A DNA stretch of 64,000 bases from Ceratopteris richardii (GCA_020310875.1 CM035416.1:78161531-78225530), one strand, 5' to 3'. Shown: positions 10,238-21,698, numbered from the stretch's first letter. Made by a program: numbers and translations. The notes: generated from the sequence alone by a model not told the origin.

Positions 10238-11146
10238 TTGTGTGGCTAACCTTACATCATTTGTAAGCTCTCCGTGTCTCTAGGGTTGAAATTCTACTTC
10301 ATAGAAGTATTCTTCATCTGATGCAAAAGGTGGGTCCATAATGATTGACTCTAGATCGGAGTCACTTGCATCCTCAAATGCATCAGGGCTAGGTTCGCAT
10401 TCTTCTAAAACTGCATCTCCCATGATTGGCTCTATGGAGAAGACTGAAATGTCATAGCCATCCTCATCACATTGGGGTGTCCATTATTCTTCATTGATGG
10501 CTACATCCATTGTTGCTAAAATTTCTGCCTAGCCGTGAGGTTCAAATTCTTCGTCCGGAAATACTACAGGTGCATAGCCTGGGTCTTGAATGGATCTATG
10601 TGTTTCCTTCGTACCTACCTCTCTGGCTTTTTCTCTCTTCTCTTCTTCTATTGCTACTTTGCACATCCATAAATGGGTGTCTTCGTGCATCCATGAGGAT
10701 CCTGATCCTATGGAATGCACAGACTCAGTATCATCTTTGGCTCTATGGATGGGATTCCATTGGATAGGAGGGACATCTCTATGAGAGTAATCCTTGAGAT
10801 TGACTTTGGTCGTAACACCTAAGTGTTGCAGGTACAATGAGTTGGTTCCCCAATCCTGTACCACTTGCAACTGTCGCATAAATGGTCTTCCCAAAATCAT
10901 CTCATAGGCATGGTTCTTGCTAAAATCACAGATAGCAAATGTATGCTCAAACTTTACACCACATGTAGTGAGAGTTATCCCTTCTAGCAAGCCTAAGGGT
11001 CTCTCTATGTGACCGTCAGCCATTTGCAATTTCATTCTTGTTGGCCTGAGTGCTGGCTTGCCCCAACGCTTCCATAGGGAAGTGGTAGCAATTGCAACTC
11101 CTGCACCAGAGTCCAGAATTGCCTTGGTTGTGTATCCTTGATGGGT
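10238..11146 (-). pseudogene. Element B protease and pre-RT region
   Basis: The gag-pro frame continues here from 25223 across the insertion of A. It has KAILDSGAGVAIATTSLWKR (catalytic DSG), then HAYEMILGRPFMRQL, then a conserved spacer with HEDTHLWMCKVA. The frame is stopped at 10529, again near 10484 and near 10276. At the first two sites the A copy has TGG and CAA, so these stops are G-to-A and C-to-T changes. Element A inserted just 5' of the catalytic motif. Confidence 0.85.
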
Positions 11147-11151
11147 GATGG

Positions 11152-11854
11152 TGTTAGCAGTAGTCAAGGAACTGAAGGACTAACAAGACAAGGAAGCCAA
11201 CGAAGGGAGTCGGAGCGAAGAGAAGGTACAAGCAGACAGAGTAGTCAAAGAAGATCGGGCAAGTAGGCCATTATTTTTTCAAGAAGCTAAAGCATATCAA
11301 AGAGGTGGACACATAAGGAGAAGGAGCAAGTAGGAAGCTCGAAGATGTGTATGTCAAATCGTTAGAGGAAATCCCTACAAAAATAGTGATTTTCATCACG
11401 AATACCATTTCATATTTTTCTAGCTCCATTTTGTGCAAGCCAAGGAGTCCTTGAGCTTGAGGAGCATTAGAAGTAGCTACCTACCAGTTTTCATAATTTT
11501 TAGACTCCATTTGAGCCTTCAAATGGGGCCTAGAACCTAATTTTTAACTAGGCCGGACACTAGGTCTGGACACGGCCAAAACCTAGTAAAAAACTATAAA
11601 TAGAACTAGAGAGCTCATTTTTGGGGTTAGCTTGTAATAGAGTTGAACTTATATGAGCATTTTGAAAGTAATCTAAAAAGAACTCCATTGTCCCTCTCTT
11701 TGCTCTTGCCTTGTGTGTGCGTGTGTGTATGTGTGTGCATGTTAGTGTGCTTCTCACTCACGCACTTGTGCCTTCACTTGCTCGAGGTCATCATACCATC
11801 CTCACGTCTTCCTGGATTGACATTAAAGGAGGTGCTACTCATCACTGAGCTACA
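11152..11854 (+). repeat. 5' LTR of element A
   Basis: TGTTAGCAG...GAGCTACA, 703 bp. It matches 24516-25217 almost exactly. TATA-like box at 11595-11602, followed about 100 bp later by the TG-rich tract (11704-11742) just upstream of the conserved U5 end. Confidence 0.95.
11595..11602 (+). promoter_or_regulatory. TATA-like box in LTR of A
   Basis: TATAAATA, conserved at the same place in all four A/B LTRs (783-790, 11595-11602, 24959-24966, 30528-30535), with a variant TATAAAAA in J at 62871. A run of conserved GAGAGCTCATTTTTG follows. This is the probable core promoter driving genomic RNA; the start site itself is not visible. Confidence 0.6.
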
Positions 11855-11862
11855 CTAAATTT

Positions 11863-11882
11863 TGGCGCCGTTGCCGGGGATC
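11863..11882 (+). other. Primer-binding site, tRNA-Asp type (element A)
   Basis: TGGCGCCGTTGCCGGGGATC lies 8 bases after the LTR. It is complementary to the 3' end of plant tRNA-Asp (from memory of the tRNA sequence). This PBS type is typical of Athila and some Tat-clade gypsy elements. Confidence 0.88.
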
Positions 11883-13520
11883 GAGCTTTGAGGACGAGCG
11901 TGTGATGGTAAGACGTAGATTTGAGACGTTGGCGTTGTAGGTAATTTCTTTACTCTTCTTTATTTTTCTCTTTCTTACTTCATCATCATCATCACCATCA
12001 TCATCCTCACCACCTCCCACCTCCATCTCCACCATCGCAAAAAAATTTCAGTTTTTGATCATATCACCTTCTTCCTTCCATGTCCCTCATTTCACTTGTG
12101 ACAGAGAGCAAGAGAGCGAATTGTGTGCATTGCTTTTTGCCTGTTTTCTGAGTGATCTTGCAGGTACAGCTGTATCATCCCCTCCAGCATGCTGCGTAGG
12201 TACGGACGAACTCAAAACTGTCTCTGTGTCGCAGACCTTTGTCGATCGCGATCGACTGAAAATTTCGCCTTTTGGTAAAACAAAGTGCACCACCATTACA
12301 TGCACAAGGAGCACATTCCAAATCACTAGAAAAAACTAAAAAATTCCGCGTTTTTTTGTCAATCGCGATTGACACCGTCAATCACGATCGACAGCCACGA
12401 TCAATAGATTCTGTCGATCGCGCGACCGATAGAGACGACTGACTGACCCTGTCAGTCGCGATTGACACCGTCGATCGCGACCGACTGAATTTTGACGATT
12501 GACTGAATTTCTCGTGTTGCCACATGTCCATCGCGACGGACACATCCCCGATCGACTAAAATTACGACGAAAATCCCGAAAAACGTGTCGATCGCGATTG
12601 ACACCATTGACAGGACCCACGACTGACTCTGTCGATCGTGATTGACACTGTCAATCGCGATTGACGTGTCGATCGCGATTGACAGGCTTTTTCGGCCAAA
12701 TTTTTAGGGTTTTTTATACCAAGTGTTGGGGTAATTTTTGGGCATATTTGTCAAGCCATTAGTGATTTGTGAAGTCCCTACACTTGTGTTTCGAAAAAAA
12801 TCTTGTGTATTGTCAGCCTGTTTGAACCCTGTTTTAACTTCAAAACCCTGAGCAGTCATAACTTTCTACGAAATCCGTTTGATGTGATTCTTGTTTTGTT
12901 GGAAAGCTTGTTTTGTTTGAAATTGACCATATCCATGGGGCACAAAACCAAGGGATCTCTAGAAGTGTTTTCCATAAAGACAAAAGGCTAATTAATGTCT
13001 AAGTTACATAAATGAAAGTGCTCGGTTTTGTCCTTTGAATTTAAGTCTCGAGCTAATCTTGGGACTCTTACAGGTCCATTGAGAGCATAAAAGGGCGATC
13101 GGAGCAAGAGTAAGTGCAAGCTTGGGAACACACTTCTTGAGCACACAAGGGCAACCAAGGGAGAAAGTCAAGGTTGGAAGATTCTCAACTCCCTCTGTCA
13201 ATCCGTAGCTTAGGCTAAGTTTGAGTAGTGCTAGAAGTAAGTCAGGGCAACGATAGGCACGAGACAAGTCAAGACTATCTAAGAAATCAAGTTCAAGTCA
13301 AGAGATAACCTGTGTGTGACCGACAACTTTAAAGGAAAAGAACCTAACGTGAGACGATCAACATTCAAGTGCGGAAATTAACTCAAGTGTTCCTGACGAC
13401 GTGATATCAGACAAGATCATAACCACAATAATCAACTAAAAAGAATCAAGTGGCTGATATAAAAGAACTCAGCAACGAGGTTGTACCTTGGGTAAAAATT
13501 GGGATTGCTCAAATAGGCAT
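11883..13520 (+). other. Leader of element A between PBS and gag
   Basis: A long untranslated leader of about 1.6 kb. It starts with a block conserved in A, B and J (GAGGACGAGCGTGTGATGGT). A possible splice donor TTGTAG/GTAATTT follows at 11940/11941, and a possible acceptor CTTGCAG at 12157-12163; both are also present in B. The palindromic array follows (12238-12685). The rest (12686-13520) has no ORF or repeat I can support, apart from high similarity to B's leader. Confidence 0.7.
12238..12685 (+). repeat. Array of self-complementary 18-bp motifs in leader of A
   Basis: About 14 degenerate units of the form TGTCGATCGCGATTGACA, many of them near-perfect palindromes around TCGATCGCGA. Spacing is irregular (roughly 18-50 bp), unlike a simple tandem satellite. 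CpG-rich compared with its surroundings. B has about 16 units at the same place (29334-29896). Units could fold as hairpins in the genomic RNA or act as dyad protein-binding sites. Confidence 0.85.
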
Positions 13521-16500
13521 ATGAACCTTAGATCATGAAGACACCTAGGAAGAGATAGACAAAGTCTTAGATCTTCAGAGGCTAGTGTTAATCATACTGC
13601 TAGGTCTTGGGCCCAGCAGTTGAGCCATTATTCGCACTACACTAGCTCTGAAACTAGTGAGTCGGAGATGTCCCACGGTATGGAGAGACCTACAGGAAGT
13701 TCAGGTGTGCCATACTTGCATAGGGTGGAAGGCCCCTACAAGATGCAGCTGGAATACCTTAGGACCAACCGACTAGGTGCTAGCATCTATGAGGACGGCC
13801 TAGGAAGATCTGTGGTCCAAATAAAAAACCCTGACCAGTCCATTGGACTAGAACATCCAGCAATCAAGTTTGAAAACGGAGCATACTTGGACAAAGAAGA
13901 AACTATATATGTAGTCACTAGTCACCCAGACAGGACCGATGAATTCGGGAATGTGATCCTTGAGGTGGACATAGGTGACCTAGAGCAAGGGAACATAGGA
14001 GGAGAGCCTAGGACCCCTCGAGGAAAATATGTTCTTACTAGAATCCTCCATCCGGAGTGGGTTCCCCAAGACAATAAGAGCATAGATCTACTCCTGAACC
14101 GAGAGACTGACAAAGCCTTTTGGAGGTATAGATCTGATCAGCCGAATGAGGTAGGAACAATCATGATATATGAGTTCAAAGATCCTGATAGCCCAGGCAG
14201 AGTGACCTACTTAGATTATGCTTCAGAGAGGATCTTTGTGGTTACAGAAAATGATAGGCATGCTTACACTTGGAAAGGTGAATTTATTTTCCCCCAACCA
14301 AGATCGAATGTGTCCTTTGGTCACCCAGGAGCTGGAACATCCCAAGCTCATGGAGCTCAAAGAGAGAGACATAGAGATAGACCTGAGGTAAGCTTTGCCA
14401 ATCCAGTGGGAAGAGAAAGAACGAGAACGGAAACAAATAGAGCGGAACCTGAGGGACTTAGAGCCCCAAGGAACCAAAGGAATGCCGATGATTTCCCTCT
14501 GCCAAGGCCTAGGGAACACACCAGAACATTGAGACCTACACAGCTGGTTAAGTCCATGAAGAACTACTTCGATGACACAGGAGACCCATATGATCATGTG
14601 GCTGAGTTTAGGCAAGTCTTGAGAGCTGAACAAGTTGAGGACCTATTCACGCAGTATAATGCCTTTGGTCTCACCCTTAGGAACACAACCCTTACGTGGT
14701 TTCAACCATTGAATGAGACACAGTTCAGGAGCATAGACCAACTCTTAGAGGCCTTCATCACTGAATTCTCTAAAAGTGGCATAAGGCATAATACTTCCTC
14801 ATTGATACATAGCTTCAAGCAGACCCCTCAAGAGACCGTGAGACTTCTAGGAAGAAGATTTAGGCAATACCTAGAGATGCCCTGTTCCAGAGTTACCCAC
14901 ACCAGCCAAACAGGTGGCATTATTCTTGGATGGATTGCTAAGTACCAAATTGAGGTCATATGTGTACTTGAAGGACCCTAGGACCATTGAAGAGTGCGTA
15001 CGCATGTGCATCGACATAGAGGATAACCTAGGGGAAGAGTTAGAGCTTTCCAAAATCTATAAAGATTCAGATAGTGCCTCTACCTTTTCTTCCACACAAT
15101 CTACATCTATTGAGGAACTCGCAGAAAAGGTAGCTCAAAAACTAGGTGTCTCTAGCAAACAAATTCCAAGATTTGCCCCAGTAAAGAGATGCTATACTTG
15201 CGGTGGTGACCACATGGCGAATGTGTGTCCCATTATGGCTCAACCCCAAGTAAATCCTAGTAGCCAGTACTGCACCATAGAACGGAGATACACCACTCAC
15301 ACCGCGCAAGATTGCCCCTACAATAAGCAAGCAGTTAGGCAGACGTTGTACCACAACCATACCCTCAACAAGGAAGATACTAGAACCAGTACCCACCGCA
15401 GCAGCATGGTAGGCCTCAACAAACCTACCAACCACAATACCAAAACCAACAAAGGCCTCAGCCTGTGTTAGCACAACAACCTCGTGCCCCAGCTAATGTA
15501 ATTCTCGTAAAGTATGCAGCTGCAGAAGAGAATTTGAATAGAGCTATAGTGCCAGTAACACCATTGCTTTCAGAAAGTGATCCCAGTGACCATAGCTTTG
15601 ATTCTACATATATTGATAGTCCCCAGGCATAATACATGCAATCTCCTGAACATGGTGAGTCCTACTACAGTGAGGAACCAAGTGAACCTAGTTGGGAGCC
15701 AGAGTACACAAATGTAATGTACACAAATCCTAACTCTAGACCCCAACCTAGGCAGGTAAGACCCCCATTCCCTAGAGGACCATGCTATAGATGTCAGGGA
15801 GATCACCTCATTTGTGATTGCCCCTTACCTCCACCTACACAACCCCAGTCAATGACAATTCAAGGCTTTTGCCAAGATTGTGGAAAGGAGCATCTCTTAC
15901 GAGATTGTCCAAAGAACCCCAAGAATATGCCAAAAATTACTCCTATCAATGTTATTGAGTTAGTAGTAGACTCTACAGGAAGTGTGACGTCCACTGCACC
16001 AGTACAGGTAGTCACTAGAGCTCAAGCATTGCAGCAAAACCAAGGGGTAGGCCAGGAAAAGAGCTCAGAGGCTAGTGAAACTGAGAGCATAACCAAGAAG
16101 AGAACTAGAGCTTGGAGAGATAGTAGAGAAAGAATGAAGAGGCAATGGGCTAAGAAGATGAGTGAACTCGAGGAAAGCCTAAGGGAAACAAAAGCCAGGA
16201 TAATTGAACTCACATCTCAAACTCCCTCTCACACCACCCCACCCCCACCATTCCCATCATCATCCGACCCAACACCTTCCAACCCTCCTCACACAAACCC
16301 ACCACCCCCCAGAGTAGGATCAGTCCTAGCCGATCCCACTCTTGAGGACCTAAATATGATGCTTAAGGCATATCAGGCCAGAATCCAAGAAGGAACAAAT
16401 GTAACCGATCATGAAAAGTGTTACCCTAGAGCAGAACTAGAGCTTGAACGAACCAAAATCTGTGCTAAGATGGTGGAATTGGCTCAAACCATGTTTGAAG

Positions 16501-17210
16501 CCAGCCGCCTCTTTAACATCTCTAGTTCAGCTAAGATGCAGTTGCACTTTGATGGACTGCTAGAAAGATTGGAAAGGCTAATTGCACAATTAGAAAAGGA
16601 ACCCACCCCGCCAAATAAAGGCAAGACAAGTAAGAGAGTAAGCCTTCCTGCCCAGGAAGCTTATGTGCCTAACTCCACGGAGCCAGACATCTCTTCTTCT
16701 ATGAATCGGTTCACACCAGAATTCCTACGAGAGATTCAAGAAGACAAATGGGCTAAAGAAAGTGAAGTCCCTCCTCCCATTGAACTTGTGGATGATGCAC
16801 ATGATCAATTCCCACAAGATATTCCCTCCATTTATGGAGAGCAGGAGAGCACCCAGTCTCAAGAGAGATTAGACTTTGAGTCTAATTCTTTACATGAATT
16901 ACCCCACTTCACAGGCCCATGGGAAGCTAAGTCCACTTGTATGAGAGCACCCACAGTCATGGTCAGAAAAGGAGACTCAATAATACCTAGGAATACGGAG
17001 GTAGTAAAGAATACTAAAGTGCAGTGCAACCTCACTTTAGAAGAGCTACTCAAAGTAAGGCCAGAGCTATGGAAACATGTAGCCAAACAAGTACCAGAGA
17101 TAGCAAAACCTCATTCCCAGGTAGGTTCTCATAGGATAGTGCCAGAAATTCCTCTAGATAAGATAGGAGACATGAGTGAAGGAGAAGAAGGAAACACCTT
17201 CCTCCCCATC
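13521..17210 (+). pseudogene. Element A gag
   Basis: Gag starts at 13521 (MNLRS) but hits TGA at 13536, where B has a glycine codon. The frame is then open to 14981. A 2-bp deletion near 14874 shifts it to 14914-15471, another shift occurs near 15346, and a TAA follows near 15630. Capsid core: AEFRQVLRAEQVEDLFTQY ... LTWFQPLNETQ ... ALFLDGLLSTKLRSYVYLKD (Retrotrans_gag type). Three CCHC-like knuckles of CX2CX3HX4C form: CYTCGGDHMANVC, CYRCQGDHLICDC and CQDCGKEHLLRDC. A Pro-rich linker precedes the protease. It retains a 106-residue N-terminal segment that B lacks. Confidence 0.87.
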
Positions 17211-18025
17211 ACCCATCAAGGATACACAACCAAGGCAATTCTCGACTCAGGTGCAGGAGTCGCAATTGCTACCACTTCCCTATGGAAGCGTTGGGGCAAG
17301 CCAGCACTCAGGCCAACGAGAATGAAATGGCAGATGGCTGTGGTCACATAGAGAGACCCCTAGGTTTACTAGAAGGAATAACTCTCACTACAAGTGGTGT
17401 AGAGTTTGAGCACACGTTTGCTATCTGTGATTTTAGCAAGAACCATGCCTACGAAATGATTTGGGAAAGACCATTTATGCGACAGTTGCAAGTGGTACAA
17501 GATTGGGGAACCAATTCCTTGTATTTGCAACACCTAGGTGTCACGACCAAGGTTAATCTCAAAGATTACTCTCATAGAGATGTCCCTCCTATCCAATGGA
17601 ATCCTATTCATAGAGCCAAAGATGATATAGAGTCTGTGCACTCCATAGGATCAGGATCCTCATGGATGCATGAAGACACTCACTTATGGATGTGTAAAGT
17701 GGCAGTGGAAGAAGAGAAGAGAGAAAAGGCCAGAGAGATAGGTGCAAAAGAAACCCATAGATCCATTCAAGACCCAACCTATGCACCTGTAGTATTTCCT
17801 GATGAAGAATTTGAACCCCACGGCTGGGCAGATATCCTAGCAACCATGGATGTAGCCATCAATGAAGAACAATGGACACCACACTGTGATGAGGATGGCT
17901 ATGACATATCAGTTTTCTCCATAGAGCCAATCATGGGAGATGCAGTTTTAGAAGAGTGTGAACCTAGCCCTTATGCATTTGAGGATGCAAGTGACTCCGA
18001 TCTAGACTCAATCATCATCTATTAA
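17211..18025 (+). pseudogene. Element A protease and pre-RT region
   Basis: KAILDSGAGVAIATTSLWKR carries the catalytic DSG. A 1-bp deletion near 17338 shifts the frame to 17282-18025, which holds ICDFSKNHAYEM and the region ending SDLDSIII. In A the usual MILGRPF is MIWERPF, so the second conserved Gly motif is damaged. At about 18020 the sequence jumps straight to the middle of integrase: RT and RNase H are absent. Confidence 0.85.
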
Positions 18026-18905
18026 TCCCCCAGCTAAGGGTTCACATGTTGAATACATCATTGTTGCCACATACTATCTAACAAAGTGGGTAGAGGTAAA
18101 AGCTACGACAAAGAATGATGCTCAGACAACTGCTAAGTTCCTATTTGAGAATGTGTTCACAAGATACGGGCTACCTATAGAGCTGGTAAGTGATAGAGGC
18201 ACTCACTTCTTGAATGAAGTTATTGAAAATCTGCTCCAAGAGTTCTTGGTTGTACACAAGAAGTCTTCCCCCTATCACCCACAAGCTAATGGACAAGCCG
18301 AAAGCACAAACAAGATCCTGTGCAATGTGTTGACCAAACTAGTGAATAATAAACGCTCTGATTGGGACAAACAGCTACACCATGCTGTTTGGGCATACCG
18401 AGTTGCCTATAAAACGGTACTCCAAGCCACCCCCTTTTAGATGGTATTTGGCCAAAATGCAGTGCTACCATTGGACTTCTTGATACCTACATTAAAAGTA
18501 GCACAAGAGCATGAATGGACGGGTCATGAACTCTCCTCTAGACTCTTTGACCTTGAACGGTTAGGAGAAACAAGACTGAGGGCAGTTGCGGGGATATATG
18601 CAGCTAAGAAACGACAGAAGGCATACTTTGATGCCCATGTTAAGGATAAAGGCTTGAAGGCCGGAGACTTAGTGTTGGTGTATACCCTAAAACAACATGC
18701 AAGAAAGCTCGAAAAGAGAGGTTATGGACCTATGATCATAAATAGGATCTCAACCAATGGAGCAGTTCAACTCGCTACACTGGAAGGTGATGTTCTCCCT
18801 AGCTATATAAGCAGATGTAGAGTCAAGTTATATCAAGAACACCTGACAGAGAGGATGCTAAATCGACTCAACACTGCCAAAAAATGCAAGGAAGAAGAAA
18901 AACAA
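18026..18905 (+). pseudogene. Element A integrase (N-terminus deleted)
   Basis: It begins at INPPAKGSHVEYIIVA, just past the first catalytic Asp, so the zinc-binding domain and D1 are gone with RT/RNase H. ELVSDRGTHFLNEVI and HPQANGQAESTNK remain. An in-frame TAG follows QATPF at 18438, exactly as in B, and an open frame then continues from MVFGQNAVLPLDFL through the C-terminal domain (DLVLVYTLKQHARKLEKRGY) into the second protease domain (ORF 18441-19892). Confidence 0.87.
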
Positions 18906-19450
18906 GTTCGAGAAGAGGCACAGGTGGAAGCATTGGAACGCATCCGAAGGATGAGGTTGCGAAGACTGGGTAGAGATCAGGCCAGGGTAGATGACTATGT
19001 GGACCCAGGTTATCATATGGCAATGTGTGAAGTCTCAGGAATAAGTTCTCATAGAATAATTGATAGACGACCTTTTGTAACCTTAGAGATAGGACAAGGA
19101 AAGGGTGCAAGGACTGTAAGAGTCTTGATTGACTCAGGTGTAGCCACTAGTGCTGTTAAATTTTCTTACTGTCAAAAGTTGAAATTAACTGTCAATCCTA
19201 TAGAAGCATATCTCATAGGATTGGGAGGTCTGGAAACCCCTTGCATGGGCGAGGTGAAACTTCGCCTCTACATTCAAGACGAAGTAATGACAATTAAAGT
19301 GCTAGTGTGTCAAGATGAGGACCTCACGGAGCCTCTTGTCTTGGGTCAAGACTGGATCTATGATCATGCAGTCAACCTAAACCTAAGAAGTGGACTCCTT
19401 CAGGTCTGGGTAAATCAGAATCGCGTTACAATTGAGTTAGAAAATGAAGC
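18906..19450 (+). CDS. Element A second retropepsin-like domain
   Basis: Part of the 483-codon open frame 18441-19892, fused to the integrase C-terminus through a charged linker (about 18890-18990). Motifs: VRVLIDSGVATSAVKFSY with the catalytic DSG, YLIGLGGLETPCMGE, and PLVLGQDWIYDHAVNLNL. It is intact here although RT, D1 of integrase and gag of the same element are ruined. See 6348-6833 for the B copy. Confidence 0.8.
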
Positions 19451-20186
19451 ACTCAAGGAATTAGACAAGGCACACACTCCTGGTCCTTCCAGGGGTACAC
19501 ATGAAGATGACCATGTTATTCTTGTCCCAAACTATGTGATACAGAGGAATGATGATTTCAATCAAGAAGTCAAGGGCGCAACGGAACTCCCTTCTTTTCC
19601 AGAGACCAGAGGGATGCAGCAACCAAAGGTAGATCAAATACAGATGGAGCAGAGTAATACCTATGCTGGAGGACAAAAGAACGTGCGAAGCAGAATGTCT
19701 CAGCCATTGAAACAAGTGTGGGTGCGGAAAGGCAAACACCCTGTTGCGATCAAGCCAACCACACGGGCAAAACTTCTTATTAATAATCAACAACATGACA
19801 CTAATAAGAAGTCTTTCAGAAATTCTTTTGTGAAAGTAAAGTCTTTTTGGGTACCCAAGAAGTCGATGAAGGCCATCCCACAATCACGATAAATTTGGGT
19901 GCCTAAGGCTTGCTTGCGGGCTCAAATAGTTACACCGAGGCCACACCCTGTACAACATGGTTCACTCACTCAAACATCTGATACCCTTTCTTATACAACA
20001 CACACGGACACACATTGGTCCATGAGCACAAGCAGAATCACTTGTAAATGGGTCCTTAAAAAGCCTCATTTCCAAGTAGACACTCCTGAAAAGCCCTCCA
20101 GAGTCTCCACAAAATCAAGACCAACAGCAAATCAGTTTGTTTGGAAGCCCAAAACGTGTACTAAACGCCCCGACCCTCATTTGTAA
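19451..20186 (+). pseudogene. Element A linker with W-x-P-K motifs
   Basis: Continues the open frame to a TAA at 19890, then 19899-20186. Motif copies: VWVRK (about 19718), FWVPK (19846), IWVPK (19893), KWVLK (20045) and VWKPK (20139), matching B one for one. Basic, otherwise low in complexity. The function is unknown. Confidence 0.65.
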
Positions 20187-20329
20187 ATTCATATCCACTT
20201 ACTCACTACATCACTCATACACCGCATCTTTCCATTCAGCTCTTAGGAATATCCATTCACTAACTACACACACGATCCCAAGCACTTATTGACCTACTAA
20301 CCTCTCACTAAAATCATGTTAATGTTGTA

Positions 20330-21690
20330 ATGGGGATGCATGAACGCTTGGTGTCCATTTGCAATGGTAACATTCATTTGTCTATTCTCACAGAACCGAT
20401 GACCAGTCTCTTCACCATGGCCGAGGTAGGAACTAGCTCCCAGGCAGGCACCAGCCCCCAAATCGTGGACATTGAAAGTCTTCCCATTGAAGAGGAATTG
20501 AAGGAACGCCCAGTGGCATTGAGGGCATTACACACCATATCGATTTAGAATCCTCCACAGGGGCACACAATGCCGGTCAGCAAAAACTCACATTGGTTCA
20601 GTGATGTGGCCGGATCTCTGGGTGAAGGCAATTACATGTGGGAGGCCGAGATAGAGTTCAACGGGCGATGGGGAAGATATCATTTTTTCACCAGGGAATT
20701 CGAGAGGCTTCAAAATGATGAAGGTCTGAAACCCATCTGGAAGAAGGCTGGACTATACGACTTTACTTCAAGGCTCAGTTACCCAAACCAGACTTTCTAT
20801 GTTGTTCCTACTTAATTAGCACTCTGACCCCTAGTAAAGAGAAAAAGGGATATAGTACCTTCGTTCTACCATCACTTACCAGAGGTAATGAATTAAAGCG
20901 TTTCAAACTGACAAACAATTTGGTGAGGGAAGCGCTTGACATGAAAGGCATGCATATCCCCACCGAAAAAGAGACGATGGTCCTGGATAACATGAAGAAC
21001 AGGAACCTGACTAAGCTCAAAGACATGGTGGCAATGACACCCACAATCGCCATTCACTTACCAACGGTCATGCAACATTTCGCGTTCCCAGCTCAAGAGC
21101 AGTTCGCAATGCCATCCAATAAAAAATATGGTTCAGTCTATATTTAGCAGATGCCTTCAATTTGACAATCAACATGCCGCATTGGATTATCGACCAAATC
21201 CACTTGGCACATCAACGGTGGTATAAAAAGCAAAAGTCGGTACTGTATGGATGTTGTGCCCTCACCAGGATTGTGTATAGATGTTTGGCTTATGATGTGC
21301 CAGTTCAAAGGGCATTAATTTGGACCAGGGTACAGGAATTTCAACGTAGACTATCAACCGCAGGGCCTCCATCAAAGAAAATGAGAGGCGCAGTTCAGAT
21401 GCCCTGTGCACAAGCCCGCGGTGCGACACTGACACCAGAGACAACTCCACGACTTCCGAGGCGTGTACAACCCTTCGCTATCAGATTACCAAGACACAGC
21501 ACTGATGGACCGAATCTGGTGTTTCCACCTGTACCAACCGACCTAGAGTTTCCTCACGGCTTCACATTAGAAGACCTAACTGATGAGGAGGTAGCCAGAA
21601 TAATCGATGCTGTTAACGCGGAAGTCGAGGCAGAGCAAGCTAGTGGGCAACAAACTGCTACAGACCAACCCCATCCTAGACAACCATGAG
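20330..21690 (+). pseudogene. Element A post-pol ORF, N-terminal domain
   Basis: Homologous to B 4150-5420. Start near MAEVGTSSQ (20417); in-frame TAG at 20546, then MPVSKNSHWFSDVAGSLGEG (20570). A 1-bp insertion near 20760 is private to A. A -1 shift near 21145 at GSVY is shared with B, after which LADAFNLTINMPHWIIDQIH continues (ORF 21162-21689, counted from an internal Met). It ends in an acidic region leading to the linker. The family is unrecognised. Confidence 0.72.
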
Positions 21691-21698
21691 TAGTTGAA

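Noticed and set aside
12087-12620. Minus-strand ORFs over the leader array of A
   Set aside because: The open frames come from the CG-rich palindromic repeats; there is no conservation in B.
12238-12685. CRISPR-like array
   Set aside because: Units are degenerate palindromes with irregular spacing, inside a plant retrotransposon leader; no uniform spacers.
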